Shown: positions 16,975-26,398, counted from the stretch's first letter. The stretch is DNA of 44,485 bases from Ruminococcaceae bacterium OttesenSCG-928-I18 (GCA_030266325.1 JAJDHT010000008.1:1-44485), one strand, 5' to 3'. Numbers and translations: made by a program. The notes: generated from the letters alone by a model not told the origin.

Positions 16975-18969
16975 ATGCCGAAAAAGCAACCGGCAGTGTA
17001 CGATAACGAGAGTATTACCAGCTTAAAAGGTGCAGACCGGGTACGCAAACGGCCCGGTGTCATTTTCGGCTCCGACGGTCTCGAGGGCTGCGAGCACTCG
17101 ATCTTCGAAATCCTCTCAAACTCTATCGACGAGGCCAGGGGAGGATTTGGAGACCGTATCATCGTAAAAAAATACAAAGACGGCAGCTATTCGGTGGAGG
17201 ACTTTGCGCGGGGTATCCCCGTTGATTTCAACCAGAAGGAAGACCGGTACAACTGGGAGCTTGTCTTCACCGAGCTCTACGCGGGCGGAAAATACAGCGA
17301 GGACGAGCAGGACGGGTACGAGTACTCCCTGGGTTTGAATGGCCTGGGCCTCACCGCCACGCAATACGCCAGCGAGTGGATGACCGCCGATGTCTGGCGC
17401 GATGGGCAGCACTATCATCTCGATTTTGAAAAAGGGGAGAACGTGAGCGGCCTGCACGCGGAACCCACCCGTTTCAAGCGCACGGGTACGCTCATCCGCT
17501 GGAAGCCCGACCGGGACGTCTTTACCGATATCGATGTGCCGAGCGAATATTTCCGAGATATCCTGAAACGCCAGGCCGTCGTCAATGCGGGCGTTCATTT
17601 CCTCTTCGAAGACGAGACCGCCGAGGGGGAAGAGAGAAAGATCGACTTTTTCTATGAAAACGGCATCACCGACTATGTGGAAGAAATGGGCGCAGAAGGC
17701 GCCTTTACACCCGTGGTTTCCTTCACGGGCAGCGCCCAGGGACGAGACCGGGAGGACCGCCCCGAATACAAGGTGAAGATGAGCGCGGCCTTCTGTTTTT
17801 CGAACAAAGTGCAGGACATCGAGTTTTACCATAACTCCAGCTTTCTCGAGCACGGTGGCAGCCCCGAGCGTGCACTGAAGACGGCGTTTGTCAACCAAAT
17901 TGACGCTTACCTGCGCCAAAAAGGGCTGTACAAAAAAGAGGAGAGCCGCATCACCTTTACCGATATCCAAGACTGCCTCGTCTATATTTCCTCCTCTTTT
18001 TCCACCATCACCAGCTACGAAAACCAGACCAAAAAAGCCATCACCAACCGGTTTATCGCCCAGGCAATGACCGAGTTTTTAAAACATAACCTCGAAATCT
18101 ACTTTATCGAAAAACCCGAGGAAGCGGAAAAAATTGCCAAACAGGTGCTCGTGAACAAGCAGAGCCGCGAGCACGCCGAAAAGACACGGCAGAGCCTCAA
18201 AAAGACGATCTCCACCCAGATGGACATCGCCAACCGGGTGCAAAAATTTGTCGACTGCCGGTCAAAAGACCCCGCCCGCCGCGAAATCTACATCGTGGAG
18301 GGCGACTCGGCACTCGGGGCCGTAAAAACCAGCCGGGACGCCGAATTTCAGGCTATCATGCCCGTGCGGGGGAAAATTCTCAACTGCCTCAAGGCGGACT
18401 ACAGCCGGATATTCAAGTCGGAAATCATCACGGATCTCATCAAGGTGCTGGGCAGCGGGGTGGAGCTCACGGGCGGCAAAAGCCGCAAGGACCTCGCCAC
18501 TTTCGATATCAACGCCCTTCGCTGGAACAAGGTCATCATCTGCACCGACGCCGACGTCGACGGTTTCCAGATTCGCACCCTGATTCTCACGATGATCTAT
18601 CGGCTGGTGCCCACACTCATTAAAGAGGGGTACATCTACATCGCAGAGAGCCCGCTGTACGAAATTTCCACGAAGGACAAGACCTGGTTTGCCTACAGTG
18701 AGAGCGAAAAGGCCGAAATCCTCAAGAAGATCGGAGACAAGACAAAGGTCAACCTTCAACGCAGCAAGGGCCTTGGCGAAAACGACAGCGAGATGATGTG
18801 GCTGACCACGATGAACCCGGAAACCCGCCGCCTCATCAAGGTGACGCCTGAGGACGCGGAGCGCACGTTCCAGGTGTTCGACCTTTTGTTGGGGGACAAC
18901 CTTGCGGGCCGCAAGGAGTTTATTGCCGAGCACGGGTACGAATACCTCGACGAACTCGACGTCTCTTAA
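16975..18969 (+). CDS. divergent type IIA topoisomerase subunit B (ParE/GyrB-like)
   Basis: This is the ATPase/toprim subunit of a gyrase or topoisomerase IV, 664 residues. The GHKL ATPase is recognisable from SNSIDEA and RGIPVDF, but departs from the usual pattern. The common EDNGRGIP reads EDFARGIP, and the ATP-lid GLHGVG reads GLNGLG. The toprim domain keeps its metal ligands (EGDSALG and DADVDG), but the usual EGDSAGG and DADVDGAHIR are changed to EGDSALG and DADVDGFQIR. The C-terminal QRSKGLGEN is typical. I chose ATG 16975 because TGGAGGA lies five bases upstream. GTG 16960 and ATG 16963 lie before that site. Subunit A follows 128 bases later. Whether the pair acts as Topo IV or gyrase cannot be told from sequence alone. 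Confidence 0.88.
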   Translation: MPKKQPAVYDNESITSLKGADRVRKRPGVIFGSDGLEGCEHSIFEILSNSIDEARGGFGDRIIVKKYKDGSYSVEDFARGIPVDFNQKEDRYNWELVFTELYAGGKYSEDEQDGYEYSLGLNGLGLTATQYASEWMTADVWRDGQHYHLDFEKGENVSGLHAEPTRFKRTGTLIRWKPDRDVFTDIDVPSEYFRDILKRQAVVNAGVHFLFEDETAEGEERKIDFFYENGITDYVEEMGAEGAFTPVVSFTGSAQGRDREDRPEYKVKMSAAFCFSNKVQDIEFYHNSSFLEHGGSPERALKTAFVNQIDAYLRQKGLYKKEESRITFTDIQDCLVYISSSFSTITSYENQTKKAITNRFIAQAMTEFLKHNLEIYFIEKPEEAEKIAKQVLVNKQSREHAEKTRQSLKKTISTQMDIANRVQKFVDCRSKDPARREIYIVEGDSALGAVKTSRDAEFQAIMPVRGKILNCLKADYSRIFKSEIITDLIKVLGSGVELTGGKSRKDLATFDINALRWNKVIICTDADVDGFQIRTLILTMIYRLVPTLIKEGYIYIAESPLYEISTKDKTWFAYSESEKAEILKKIGDKTKVNLQRSKGLGENDSEMMWLTTMNPETRRLIKVTPEDAERTFQVFDLLLGDNLAGRKEFIAEHGYEYLDELDVS

Positions 18970-19097
18970 ACCCCTGCGCTTCGTCCGAAACCCCGCCAGG
19001 CAGGCATGCCCGTGCCGGGTTGTGCGGGAGAAAGCGTATGTGGCCGAAGCAAGAGGCGGCGGCCTGTGTCCTTGATCCTGAAAAGTGAGGAGCTATT

Positions 19098-21377
19098 TTG
19101 GCGAAAAAGAAAAGCGGAAAAGTGAAAAAATCACAGCGTCCCCAGCTTGGGGACAACGTCGTCATCCCTGAAGCTGGCGTTGTCATGGAGGAGAGCATCA
19201 CAAGGACCCTCGAAGACAACTATATGCCCTATGCCATGAGCGTCATCGTATCACGGGCCCTGCCCGAGATCGACGGGTTCAAGCCCGCCCACCGCAAGTT
19301 GTTGTACACCATGTATGACATGGGGCTTTTGAAAGGCGCGCGCACCAAAAGCGCCAACATTGTGGGTGCTACAATGCACCTTAACCCCCACGGAGACCAG
19401 GCCATCTACGACACGATGGTCCGTCTCGCGCGCGGAAACGAGAGCCTTCTCGTGCCCTATGTGGATTCGAAGGGCAACTTTGGCAAGGCCTACAGCCGGG
19501 ACATGGCTTCGGCGGCTTCGCGCTACACCGAAGCGAAGCTGGAGGCGGTGTGTGAGGAACTGTTTCGGGATATCGAAAAAGAGACCGTCGATTTCGTGCC
19601 AAACTACGACGCCACCACCACCGAGCCGACCCTGCTGCCCGTTTCCTTTCCCACCATTTTGGCCAACAACACCCTCGGCATCGCCGTGGGTATGGCATCG
19701 AACGTCTGTTCCTACAACCTCGCCGAACTGTGCGAGACCACCATCGCCCTGCTTAAAGACGAAAACCATGAGATCAAAAGCACCCTGCCGGCCCCCGATT
19801 TTATAGGGGGAGGAACCATCCTCTACAACGAGGCCGAGATCGATTCGATCATCGATACAGGCCGCGGCAGTGTGCGTGTGCGTTCCAAATGGGCCTATGT
19901 ACAAGAGGGCAACATGATTGAGGTCACCGAAATCCCCCCCACCACAACGGTCGAGGCCATCATGGACAAGATCTCCGACCTTGTGAAAGACGGGCGTGTC
20001 AAAGAGATCAACGACATGCGCGACGAGACCGACCTCAACGGCCTGAAATTGACGCTGGATCTAAAAAGAGGGCAAAACCCTGAAAAACTGATGGCGAAGC
20101 TCTTTCGCCTGACGCCTTTGGAAGACAATTTCTCCGCCAATTTCAACATTCTCATCGGCGGCATGCCCCGTGTCATGGGCGTGCGGGAGATCCTGCTGGA
20201 GTGGGCCGCTTTCCGCACCGAGTGCGTGCGTCGCAGGGTGAGCTATGAGCTGGCGGGAAAGAAAAAACGCCTGCACCTGCTGCGGGGTCTTGAGTCCATC
20301 CTGCTGGACATCGACAAGGCCGTCAAAATTGTGCGTGAAACCGAACAGGATGCGGAAGTGTTGCCGAATCTCATGATCGGTTTCGGCATCGACAAAGAGC
20401 AGGCGGACTATGTGGCAGAAATCCGCCTTCGCCACCTGAACCGGGAGTATATCCTGAAGCGCACCGAGGAGATTTCCGGCCTGGAGCAGGAGATAGGTGA
20501 GCTTGAGCAGACCTTAAAAAGCCCGGCCAAAGTGAAAAAAATCATCACGACGGAGCTCTCCCAGGTGGCGAAGAAATACGGCGAGCCACGCCGTTGTGAT
20601 ATCCTCTATGAGGTGCCCGAGGATGAGGTGGAGCTGGAAGAGGACACGCTAGTGGACTATCCGGTCACGGTCTTTTTTACGCGCGAAGGCTATTTCAAGA
20701 AAATCACCCCCCAGTCCCTGCGCATGAGTGGCGAACAAAAGCTAAAAGAGGGGGATGAGATCGCCCAGCGCCTGGAGAGCCACAATACGGCCGAGGTTCT
20801 CTTTTTCACAAACCGACAGCAGGTGTACAAAAGCCGCGTGGGGGAATGTGAGGACAGCAAGGCCAGTTTGATCGGAGATTACTTGCCCGCACGCCTCGGC
20901 ATGGAAGAGGGGGAATTGCCCCTCTACATGGTACTTACCGACGACTATTCGGGCTTCATGCTCTTCCTTTTCCAAAATGGAAAAATGGCAAAAGTGCCTC
21001 TCATCAGCTATGCCACCAAGCAAAACCGCAAAAAGCTTATCAACGCATACAGTGAAAAGTCCCCCCTCGTCTGGCTCGAGCACTTTGTGCAGGAGACCGA
21101 AATTGCCATCCAGACCTCGGGAGGCAGACTCCTGCTGGTGGGTACGGCTCAAATCTCTCAAAAAACGACGAAAAACACGGCGGGTGTGGGCGTCATCAAC
21201 CTCAAGAAAGGCCAGACGGTGCGTAGTGTCCAGCATGCAAACACACTGGAGCTGCGGGACGAACACCGTTTCCGGGTGCGCAGCCTGCCCGCCGCGGGCG
21301 CCCTGCTGCGTTCAGAAGATGTTGTGGAGCAGATTGCCCTTGGTGATGAAGTACCTGCGGCAGAACCCGAAAAATAA
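19098..21377 (+). CDS. divergent type IIA topoisomerase subunit A (ParC/GyrA-like)
   Basis: This is the DNA-cleaving subunit, 759 residues. The breakage-reunion domain starts at YMPYAMSVIVSRALPE, and the catalytic tyrosine is Tyr143 in SRYTEAKLEA. The quinolone region reads NPHGDQAIYDTMVR: Gln101 replaces the usual Ser (GyrA Ser83 / ParC Ser80), while the downstream acid (Asp105) is kept. A long coiled-coil stretch lies near residues 385-475. The C-terminal ~250 residues look like a degenerate beta-pinwheel, and I see no GyrA box (QRRGGKG), which favours a Topo IV-like role over gyrase. The start is TTG 19098 with GAGGAG five bases upstream. The gene is paired with the subunit B gene before it. 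Confidence 0.88.
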   Translation: MAKKKSGKVKKSQRPQLGDNVVIPEAGVVMEESITRTLEDNYMPYAMSVIVSRALPEIDGFKPAHRKLLYTMYDMGLLKGARTKSANIVGATMHLNPHGDQAIYDTMVRLARGNESLLVPYVDSKGNFGKAYSRDMASAASRYTEAKLEAVCEELFRDIEKETVDFVPNYDATTTEPTLLPVSFPTILANNTLGIAVGMASNVCSYNLAELCETTIALLKDENHEIKSTLPAPDFIGGGTILYNEAEIDSIIDTGRGSVRVRSKWAYVQEGNMIEVTEIPPTTTVEAIMDKISDLVKDGRVKEINDMRDETDLNGLKLTLDLKRGQNPEKLMAKLFRLTPLEDNFSANFNILIGGMPRVMGVREILLEWAAFRTECVRRRVSYELAGKKKRLHLLRGLESILLDIDKAVKIVRETEQDAEVLPNLMIGFGIDKEQADYVAEIRLRHLNREYILKRTEEISGLEQEIGELEQTLKSPAKVKKIITTELSQVAKKYGEPRRCDILYEVPEDEVELEEDTLVDYPVTVFFTREGYFKKITPQSLRMSGEQKLKEGDEIAQRLESHNTAEVLFFTNRQQVYKSRVGECEDSKASLIGDYLPARLGMEEGELPLYMVLTDDYSGFMLFLFQNGKMAKVPLISYATKQNRKKLINAYSEKSPLVWLEHFVQETEIAIQTSGGRLLLVGTAQISQKTTKNTAGVGVINLKKGQTVRSVQHANTLELRDEHRFRVRSLPAAGALLRSEDVVEQIALGDEVPAAEPEK

Positions 21378-21403
21378 TATTTCGCCGGCCGCAGAGGTTC
21401 TGT

Positions 21404-21432
21404 TTGCTTTTTGCAAGCGCCTGTGATACAAT
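21404..21432 (+). promoter_or_regulatory. possible promoter for secG
   Basis: TTGCTT at 21404-21409 and TACAAT at 21427-21432 are separated by 17 bases, and a TG two bases before the -10 makes it an extended -10 site. It would give secG its own transcript, ending at the terminator at 21726-21760. Confidence 0.5.
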
Positions 21433-21460
21433 CTAATGTGTAATTTTGTGGAGGTGTGCC

Positions 21461-21709
21461 ATGTCTGTTTTGGAAATTATCGCGGGCGTTGTCGTCCTGC
21501 TTGTCTGTGTTGCCGTCATCTTTATCATTTTGGTCCAAACGCCCAAGGGCGGTGGCCTGTCCGGTGTCATTACGGGCACCGAAATGATGTCGGGGGAGAC
21601 ACGCACACATTCAAAAGAGGCGCGCCAGGTCAAGGTGACCCGTGTGTTGGCCATCATCTTTTTCGCGGTGGTCATTTTGGTCAATGTGTTTAGCGCTCTG
21701 CAAAGCTGA
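21461..21709 (+). CDS. secG: preprotein translocase subunit SecG
   Basis: SecG is the small, non-essential subunit of the SecYEG channel. The 82-residue protein has two membrane helices (about 2-25 and 60-80) joined by a loop with the family signature VQTPKGGGLSG, and a Gly/Ser/Thr-rich stretch after it. The ATG at 21461 is preceded by GTGGAGGTG, which decides the start; an upstream ATG at 21446 is not used. secG next to rnr is the usual arrangement in Bacillota, although here an efficient terminator separates the two and smpB does not follow rnr. Confidence 0.94.
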   Translation: MSVLEIIAGVVVLLVCVAVIFIILVQTPKGGGLSGVITGTEMMSGETRTHSKEARQVKVTRVLAIIFFAVVILVNVFSALQS

Positions 21710-21725
21710 AGATAGTTCGCTACGA

Positions 21726-21760
21726 AGCGCCTTGAAATGTTGATTTCAAGGCGCTTTTTT
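21726..21760 (+). terminator. strong intrinsic terminator after secG
   Basis: A perfect 13-bp stem (21726-21738 with 21743-21755) with a four-base loop is followed by T to 21760. It closes the long plus-strand run that begins at rnjA. Confidence 0.95.
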
Positions 21761-21780
21761 ACAGAGAGAAAGGAAGGCTT

Positions 21781-23871
21781 ATGTCACTCAAATCCAGTCT
21801 CTTAAAGAAAATATCCGCGAAAGACGCCACCGCCAAAGAACTGAAAAGCGCCGTGGGGGCGGACAGGAAAAGGGTCAAGCGGGCGCTGGAAGAATTGCTC
21901 AGTGAGGGTAAAGTGACCCAAAAGAAGGGGGTTTACAGTCTGACCGGCCCCAGGCAGGAGCCAGTGAGGGGCATCCTCACAAAGCTCGGGCACTCTTTTG
22001 GTTTTGTACGTCCGCTGGATGGCAGCGGGGACATTTTTATCCCGGGACACAGCCTGCAGGGGGCCATGCCCGGCGATGAAGTCGAGGTCTCCCTGAACCG
22101 TTATCCCCGTTTTGAAAATAGCCGCGAAGGGGAGGTCGACGCCATCCTCACCCCTCAAAATAAAGTCGTAGGCATCGTGAAAAAAGAACAGGGCCGGCCG
22201 GTCTTGGTGCCCGACAACGCAAAGGACACGGCCCTGCTCATCCAAAAAAGTGCCGACGGCGGGGTGAAAGAGGGTGAAAAAGCCGCCGGTGTCATCATAC
22301 AGCGTGGCGAGCGCCACGAGGACCATGTCGTGGGCATCACCATGCGTTTCGGCTCTGCCGATTCCGCCCGCCAATGCGCCAAGGCCATCCTGTATGCGGC
22401 CGGGGTGGAAAAAAGCTTCCCCCAGCAGGTCAAGGCGGAGGCAAAACAGGTGGCGGCAGAGAAAATCACCAAAGAGGAGATCAAGAAGCGAAAAGATCTG
22501 CGCGGTGAGACGATTTTCACGATCGACTCCGCCTCCACCAAAGACATTGATGACGCAATCAGTGCGAAAAGGGTGCTGGACGGCTACCGTCTTTCGGTGC
22601 ACATCGCCGATGTCAGCCACTACGTCAAACCCAAGAGCAAACTGGACGAAGAAGCACTCAGCCGAGGTACCTCCATCTACTATGCGGACAGCGTCATCCC
22701 CATGCTGCCAAAACCGCTCTCCAACGGCATCTGCAGCCTGAACCCCGGCGAAGACCGCCTGGCCTTTTCCTGCATCATGACGCTGGACAGTGAAGCTCGC
22801 CTTTTGGACTACCGCTTTTTTAAAACGGTCATCCAGAGCCGGGTGAAAGGCGTGTACAGCGAGGTAAACGCCATCTTTGAGGGTACGGCGGAGGAAGAGA
22901 CGCAGCAAAAATATGCCGAAGTGTCTAAGACCCTCGAAGTGATGGAGGAGATCTATCAAAAACTGGCCAAATTGCGTGCGGTGCGCGGCAGCATGGAGAT
23001 CGAAAGCGAAGAGCCCAAACTCACCATAGACGAAGAGGGCCGCTGCGTGGGTGTGGAAAAGAGGGCCCGGGGCGAAGCGGAGCGCATGATCGAAGAGTTT
23101 ATGCTGCAGGCCAACACCGCGGCGGCCCACTATGCGCGCCGCCTCGAAATCCCCTTTCTCTACCGCGTGCACGACAAACCCTCGGCCGACCGCGTCGAGG
23201 GCTTGAAAGCGCTATTGAAGGCCGCGGGGCTTGATTTTCAGTTCCAGGGGGAGCAGCCCACCCAAAAAGAACTCTCGAAGATTTTAAACGACACACGGGG
23301 CACAAACCTCGAGCGTCCGGTGCACCAAGGCGTGCTTCGAAGCATGGCCAAGGCCGACTACCAGCCGCTTCCGAAAGGTCATTTCGGGCTGGCGCTCGAC
23401 GATTACGCGCATTTCACTTCTCCCATCCGCCGCTATCCCGACCTCGCCATCCACCGCATCCTCGGCGAGTCGGTCTCCGGCGAGGCCCCTGCGGCCCTGC
23501 GGAAAAAATACAAGTCTTTCACCGAGACGGCGTCGGTGCTGGCTTCAGAGCGGGAAATCCGGGCGCAGCAGGTGGAGCGTGACTGCGACGACAGCTACAA
23601 AGCCGAATATATGCAGCAGTTCATCGGCCAGGAGTTCGAAGGGGTTGTGTCCTCGGTCGTGCGCTTTGGTATCTATGTCGAACTGGCCAGCAGCGTCGAG
23701 GGGCTGATCCATATCTCGAACCTCAGCGACGGCAGCATGGAGCTGATCGACGGTGTCTCCCTCACCGATACCCACACGGGAAAAAGCTACCGCCTTGGCG
23801 ACCTTGTGCAGGTGCGGGTGGCCGGGGTGGATATCTCACAGGGAAATGTGGATTTTGTCCTGGCCCAATAG
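21781..23871 (+). CDS. rnr: ribonuclease R
   Basis: RNase R is a processive 3'-to-5' exoribonuclease that digests structured RNA. It has 696 residues. An N-terminal winged-helix region (1-55) is followed by cold-shock-like domains (~60-225), the RNB catalytic domain (~235-575) and a C-terminal S1 domain (~613-693). The catalytic acids sit in DSASTKDIDDAIS (Asp249, 255, 257, 258), and FTSPIRRYPDLAIHR is the RNB hallmark. The ATG at 21781 has AAGGAAGG. It lies just past the secG terminator, so a promoter must overlap that short gap or transcription must read through; I cannot point to a clear one. Confidence 0.96.
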   Translation: MSLKSSLLKKISAKDATAKELKSAVGADRKRVKRALEELLSEGKVTQKKGVYSLTGPRQEPVRGILTKLGHSFGFVRPLDGSGDIFIPGHSLQGAMPGDEVEVSLNRYPRFENSREGEVDAILTPQNKVVGIVKKEQGRPVLVPDNAKDTALLIQKSADGGVKEGEKAAGVIIQRGERHEDHVVGITMRFGSADSARQCAKAILYAAGVEKSFPQQVKAEAKQVAAEKITKEEIKKRKDLRGETIFTIDSASTKDIDDAISAKRVLDGYRLSVHIADVSHYVKPKSKLDEEALSRGTSIYYADSVIPMLPKPLSNGICSLNPGEDRLAFSCIMTLDSEARLLDYRFFKTVIQSRVKGVYSEVNAIFEGTAEEETQQKYAEVSKTLEVMEEIYQKLAKLRAVRGSMEIESEEPKLTIDEEGRCVGVEKRARGEAERMIEEFMLQANTAAAHYARRLEIPFLYRVHDKPSADRVEGLKALLKAAGLDFQFQGEQPTQKELSKILNDTRGTNLERPVHQGVLRSMAKADYQPLPKGHFGLALDDYAHFTSPIRRYPDLAIHRILGESVSGEAPAALRKKYKSFTETASVLASEREIRAQQVERDCDDSYKAEYMQQFIGQEFEGVVSSVVRFGIYVELASSVEGLIHISNLSDGSMELIDGVSLTDTHTGKSYRLGDLVQVRVAGVDISQGNVDFVLAQ

Positions 23872-23902
23872 TGGAAATATGGACCAAGTAAGAGGCGTCC
23901 CT

Positions 23903-25771
23903 ATGTCGAAAACCATCACAAATTTCATCAGTATGCATCGCAAAATGGTGCTCATCATTTTCGATGTCATTGTCGAGATCATCTGCTACATCCTGCCTTG
24001 GATTCTCATCCAGGGCCGTGTTGACATACAGATGTATTTTCCGCTGATGATCGGCAGCTGTTTTTTCTTTGTCTGCTGCTACGAGATCGTCTACGGCCTG
24101 ATGGGTATGTACGACAGCCTGTGGCGCTACGCCGAGGTCGTCGAGTTTTTCCGCCTGGTGCTTGCCTCGGTCATCGCGGTGGGGGTGTTCATCCTCGGCT
24201 CTCTCATCATCTTCTACGAGCGGCGGGTACCCTATTCCGTCTATTTTCTCAGCGCCATCTTTGCCACGTCGGTCACCCTCTACTCCCGGCTCACCTACAG
24301 GATGTACCGCAACACAAAATTCCAGCGCACAGGCGGGAGAAAGCGCAGGGTCATGGTGGTGGGCGCGGGAGAGGCAGCGGCCACGCTGATGCACGAGCAG
24401 AACAAAGACCCCGAAAGTGAAATGAATGTCATCTGTGTCGTGGATGACGCAAAAGAAAAGGTGGGCCGGAACATCCTTGGCGTGCAGATCATGGGCACCA
24501 CCGAGCAGATCCCCGAACTTGTGGAGCAGTGCGAGATCGACACCATTGTCATCGCCATCCCCACCATGGAAAACGAAAACCGGCAGCGCATCCTCTCCAT
24601 CTGCAACAAAACCAAGTGCAACCTGCGCATGCTGCCCGATATACGCCAGCTCATGGCCGAAGGGGGCGACCTCACAAGCCGCATTCGGGAGGTGCGGGTG
24701 GAAGACCTGCTCGGCCGCAGCACCATCGAACTGTCCGACCGTACCAGCACGCTCGTGAGGGATAAGGTCGTCATGGTCACGGGCGGCGGCGGGTCCATCG
24801 GCTCCGAGCTCTGCCGCCAAATCGCATCCTACAGCCCAAAGCAGCTCATCATCCTGGACATCTACGAAAACAGCGCCTATGCCATTCAGCAGGAGCTTTT
24901 GCGCGAATACAAGGACCAGTTCCGGCTTGACGTATTGATTTGTTCGGTGCGCGACAGCAAGAAGGTCGATGCCGTCTTCGCGCGCTACAAGCCCGAAGTG
25001 GTCTTCCATGCGGCGGCCCACAAACATGTGCCCCTGATGGAGGACAGCCCCGAAGAGGCCGTCAAAAACAATGTGTTCGGCACGTACAATACCGCCCAAA
25101 GCGCCGACAAACACGGGGTCGAGCGCTTTGTGCTCATCTCCACAGACAAAGCCGTCAACCCCACGAATGTCATGGGTGCCACGAAGCGCATCTGTGAGAT
25201 GATCGTGCAGTGCATGGCCCAGCGCAGCAAAACCACCTTCGTCGCGGTTCGTTTCGGCAATGTCCTCGGTTCCAATGGTTCGGTCCTGCCCCTGTTTAAG
25301 GAGCAGATCGCCGCCGGTGGGCCGCTCACGGTCACCCACCCCGACATCGTGCGCTACTTCATGACGATCCCCGAGGCCGTCGGCCTCGTGCTGGAGGCGG
25401 GTTCGATGGGACGTGGAGGCGAGATTTTTGTCCTCGACATGGGCAAACCCGTCAAGATTTTGGAACTGGCCGAAAACCTCATCAAACTCGCGGGTTTTGT
25501 TCCCTACGAGGAAATCAAAATCAAGTTCACGGGCCTGCGGCCGGGCGAAAAACTGTTCGAGGAATTGCTCATGGACGAAGAGGACCTGACCAACACAGAC
25601 AACCAGAAGATTTTTATCGGCTCTCCACTCAGGCTGAACAAAAACACCTTTTTCGACCATCTGCGTTCTCTCAAAGAGATCGCCTACTCAAACAACAGCG
25701 ACAACCTTGTGCAGGCCCTTCTCGACATCGTGCCCACCTTCGTGCACGACCCCTTCGTGCGGGAGGATTAA
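23903..25771 (+). CDS. membrane nucleotide-sugar dehydratase (CapD/PglF-type SDR)
   Basis: This 622-residue protein belongs to the large membrane-bound short-chain dehydrogenases that make 4-keto-6-deoxy UDP-sugars from UDP-GlcNAc or relatives. Four membrane helices lie at about 13-35, 43-65, 80-105 and 112-130. A CoA-binding-like Rossmann fold follows (VVGAGEAAATL, ~149-159), then the SDR domain with its NAD loop GGGGSIGSE (~293-301). The catalytic Lys is in MGATKR. The usual Tyr is replaced by Met and the Thr/Asp sit in STDKA, which is normal for this subfamily. The start at ATG 23903 follows AAGAGG; a longer frame inside rnr is rejected. The sugar transferase gene follows after three bases, so the pair probably starts one surface glycan. 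Confidence 0.9.
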   Translation: MSKTITNFISMHRKMVLIIFDVIVEIICYILPWILIQGRVDIQMYFPLMIGSCFFFVCCYEIVYGLMGMYDSLWRYAEVVEFFRLVLASVIAVGVFILGSLIIFYERRVPYSVYFLSAIFATSVTLYSRLTYRMYRNTKFQRTGGRKRRVMVVGAGEAAATLMHEQNKDPESEMNVICVVDDAKEKVGRNILGVQIMGTTEQIPELVEQCEIDTIVIAIPTMENENRQRILSICNKTKCNLRMLPDIRQLMAEGGDLTSRIREVRVEDLLGRSTIELSDRTSTLVRDKVVMVTGGGGSIGSELCRQIASYSPKQLIILDIYENSAYAIQQELLREYKDQFRLDVLICSVRDSKKVDAVFARYKPEVVFHAAAHKHVPLMEDSPEEAVKNNVFGTYNTAQSADKHGVERFVLISTDKAVNPTNVMGATKRICEMIVQCMAQRSKTTFVAVRFGNVLGSNGSVLPLFKEQIAAGGPLTVTHPDIVRYFMTIPEAVGLVLEAGSMGRGGEIFVLDMGKPVKILELAENLIKLAGFVPYEEIKIKFTGLRPGEKLFEELLMDEEDLTNTDNQKIFIGSPLRLNKNTFFDHLRSLKEIAYSNNSDNLVQALLDIVPTFVHDPFVRED

Positions 25772-25774
25772 ACG

Positions 25775-26398
25775 ATGTACAAACGTCATATCAAACGCAT
25801 CCTCGATTTTGTGTTGTCTTTTTTGGCCGTGCTTGTGCTCGCTGTCTTTTTTCTGTTGTTCGCCCTACTCATAAAGGCCGATTCCAGGGGCCCTGTGTTT
25901 TTCCGGCAAAAACGGGTGGGGAAGGAGAAAACCTTCTTCACCATCCTGAAATTCCGCACGATGTACGCCGACACCCCAAAGGACGTACCCACCCATCTGC
26001 TGGCCGACCCCGGCAGCCGCATCACCCGCATGGGGCGTTTTCTGCGCGCCACCAGCCTCGATGAACTGCCGCAGGTGTTCAACATCCTGGCCGGGCAGAT
26101 GAGCATCATCGGGCCGCGCCCGGCGCTTTGGAACCAGCACGATTTGATTGCCGAACGCGATAAATATGGGGTGAACGAATTGGTTCCCGGCCTGACGGGG
26201 TATGCACAGGTCAATGGCCGTGACGAGATTCCCATTGAGCAAAAGGCGGAACTCGACGGTTTTTATGCAAAACATCTCAGCTTTGGGCTTGATGTCAAGA
26301 TTTTTTTCTGGAGTATCGCCGCGGTCTTTCGCGGCAGCGGCATCTCCGAAGGCGGGCCCAAAGAGGGGGACAATCGGCCGGACGATTCTGCAAAATGA
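25775..26398 (+). CDS. phosphoglycosyl transferase (PglC/WcaJ-type sugar transferase)
   Basis: This enzyme moves a phospho-sugar from a UDP-sugar to undecaprenyl phosphate, the first membrane step of glycan assembly. The 207-residue length fits the minimal monotopic PglC type. A single re-entrant hydrophobic segment (~10-34) is followed by GPVFFRQKRVGK, FRTMYAD, the catalytic Asp-Glu in SLDELPQVFNIL (~106-117) and SIIGPRPAL. The C-terminus has PGLTGYAQVNGRDEI. The ATG at 25775 is three bases after the dehydratase stop, with GGGAGG in the last codons of that gene. No other glycan genes lie here, so later transferases must be encoded elsewhere. Confidence 0.93.
   Translation: MYKRHIKRILDFVLSFLAVLVLAVFFLLFALLIKADSRGPVFFRQKRVGKEKTFFTILKFRTMYADTPKDVPTHLLADPGSRITRMGRFLRATSLDELPQVFNILAGQMSIIGPRPALWNQHDLIAERDKYGVNELVPGLTGYAQVNGRDEIPIEQKAELDGFYAKHLSFGLDVKIFFWSIAAVFRGSGISEGGPKEGDNRPDDSAK

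Noticed and set aside
18970-19097. A tRNA or small RNA between the topoisomerase genes
   Set aside because: Some GC-rich pairing is possible, but there is no cloverleaf, no T-loop consensus and no terminator.
23762-25660. A 632-codon minus-strand frame antisense to the dehydratase gene
   Set aside because: It is a shadow of a well-supported SDR gene. No ribosome-binding site or protein motif was found.
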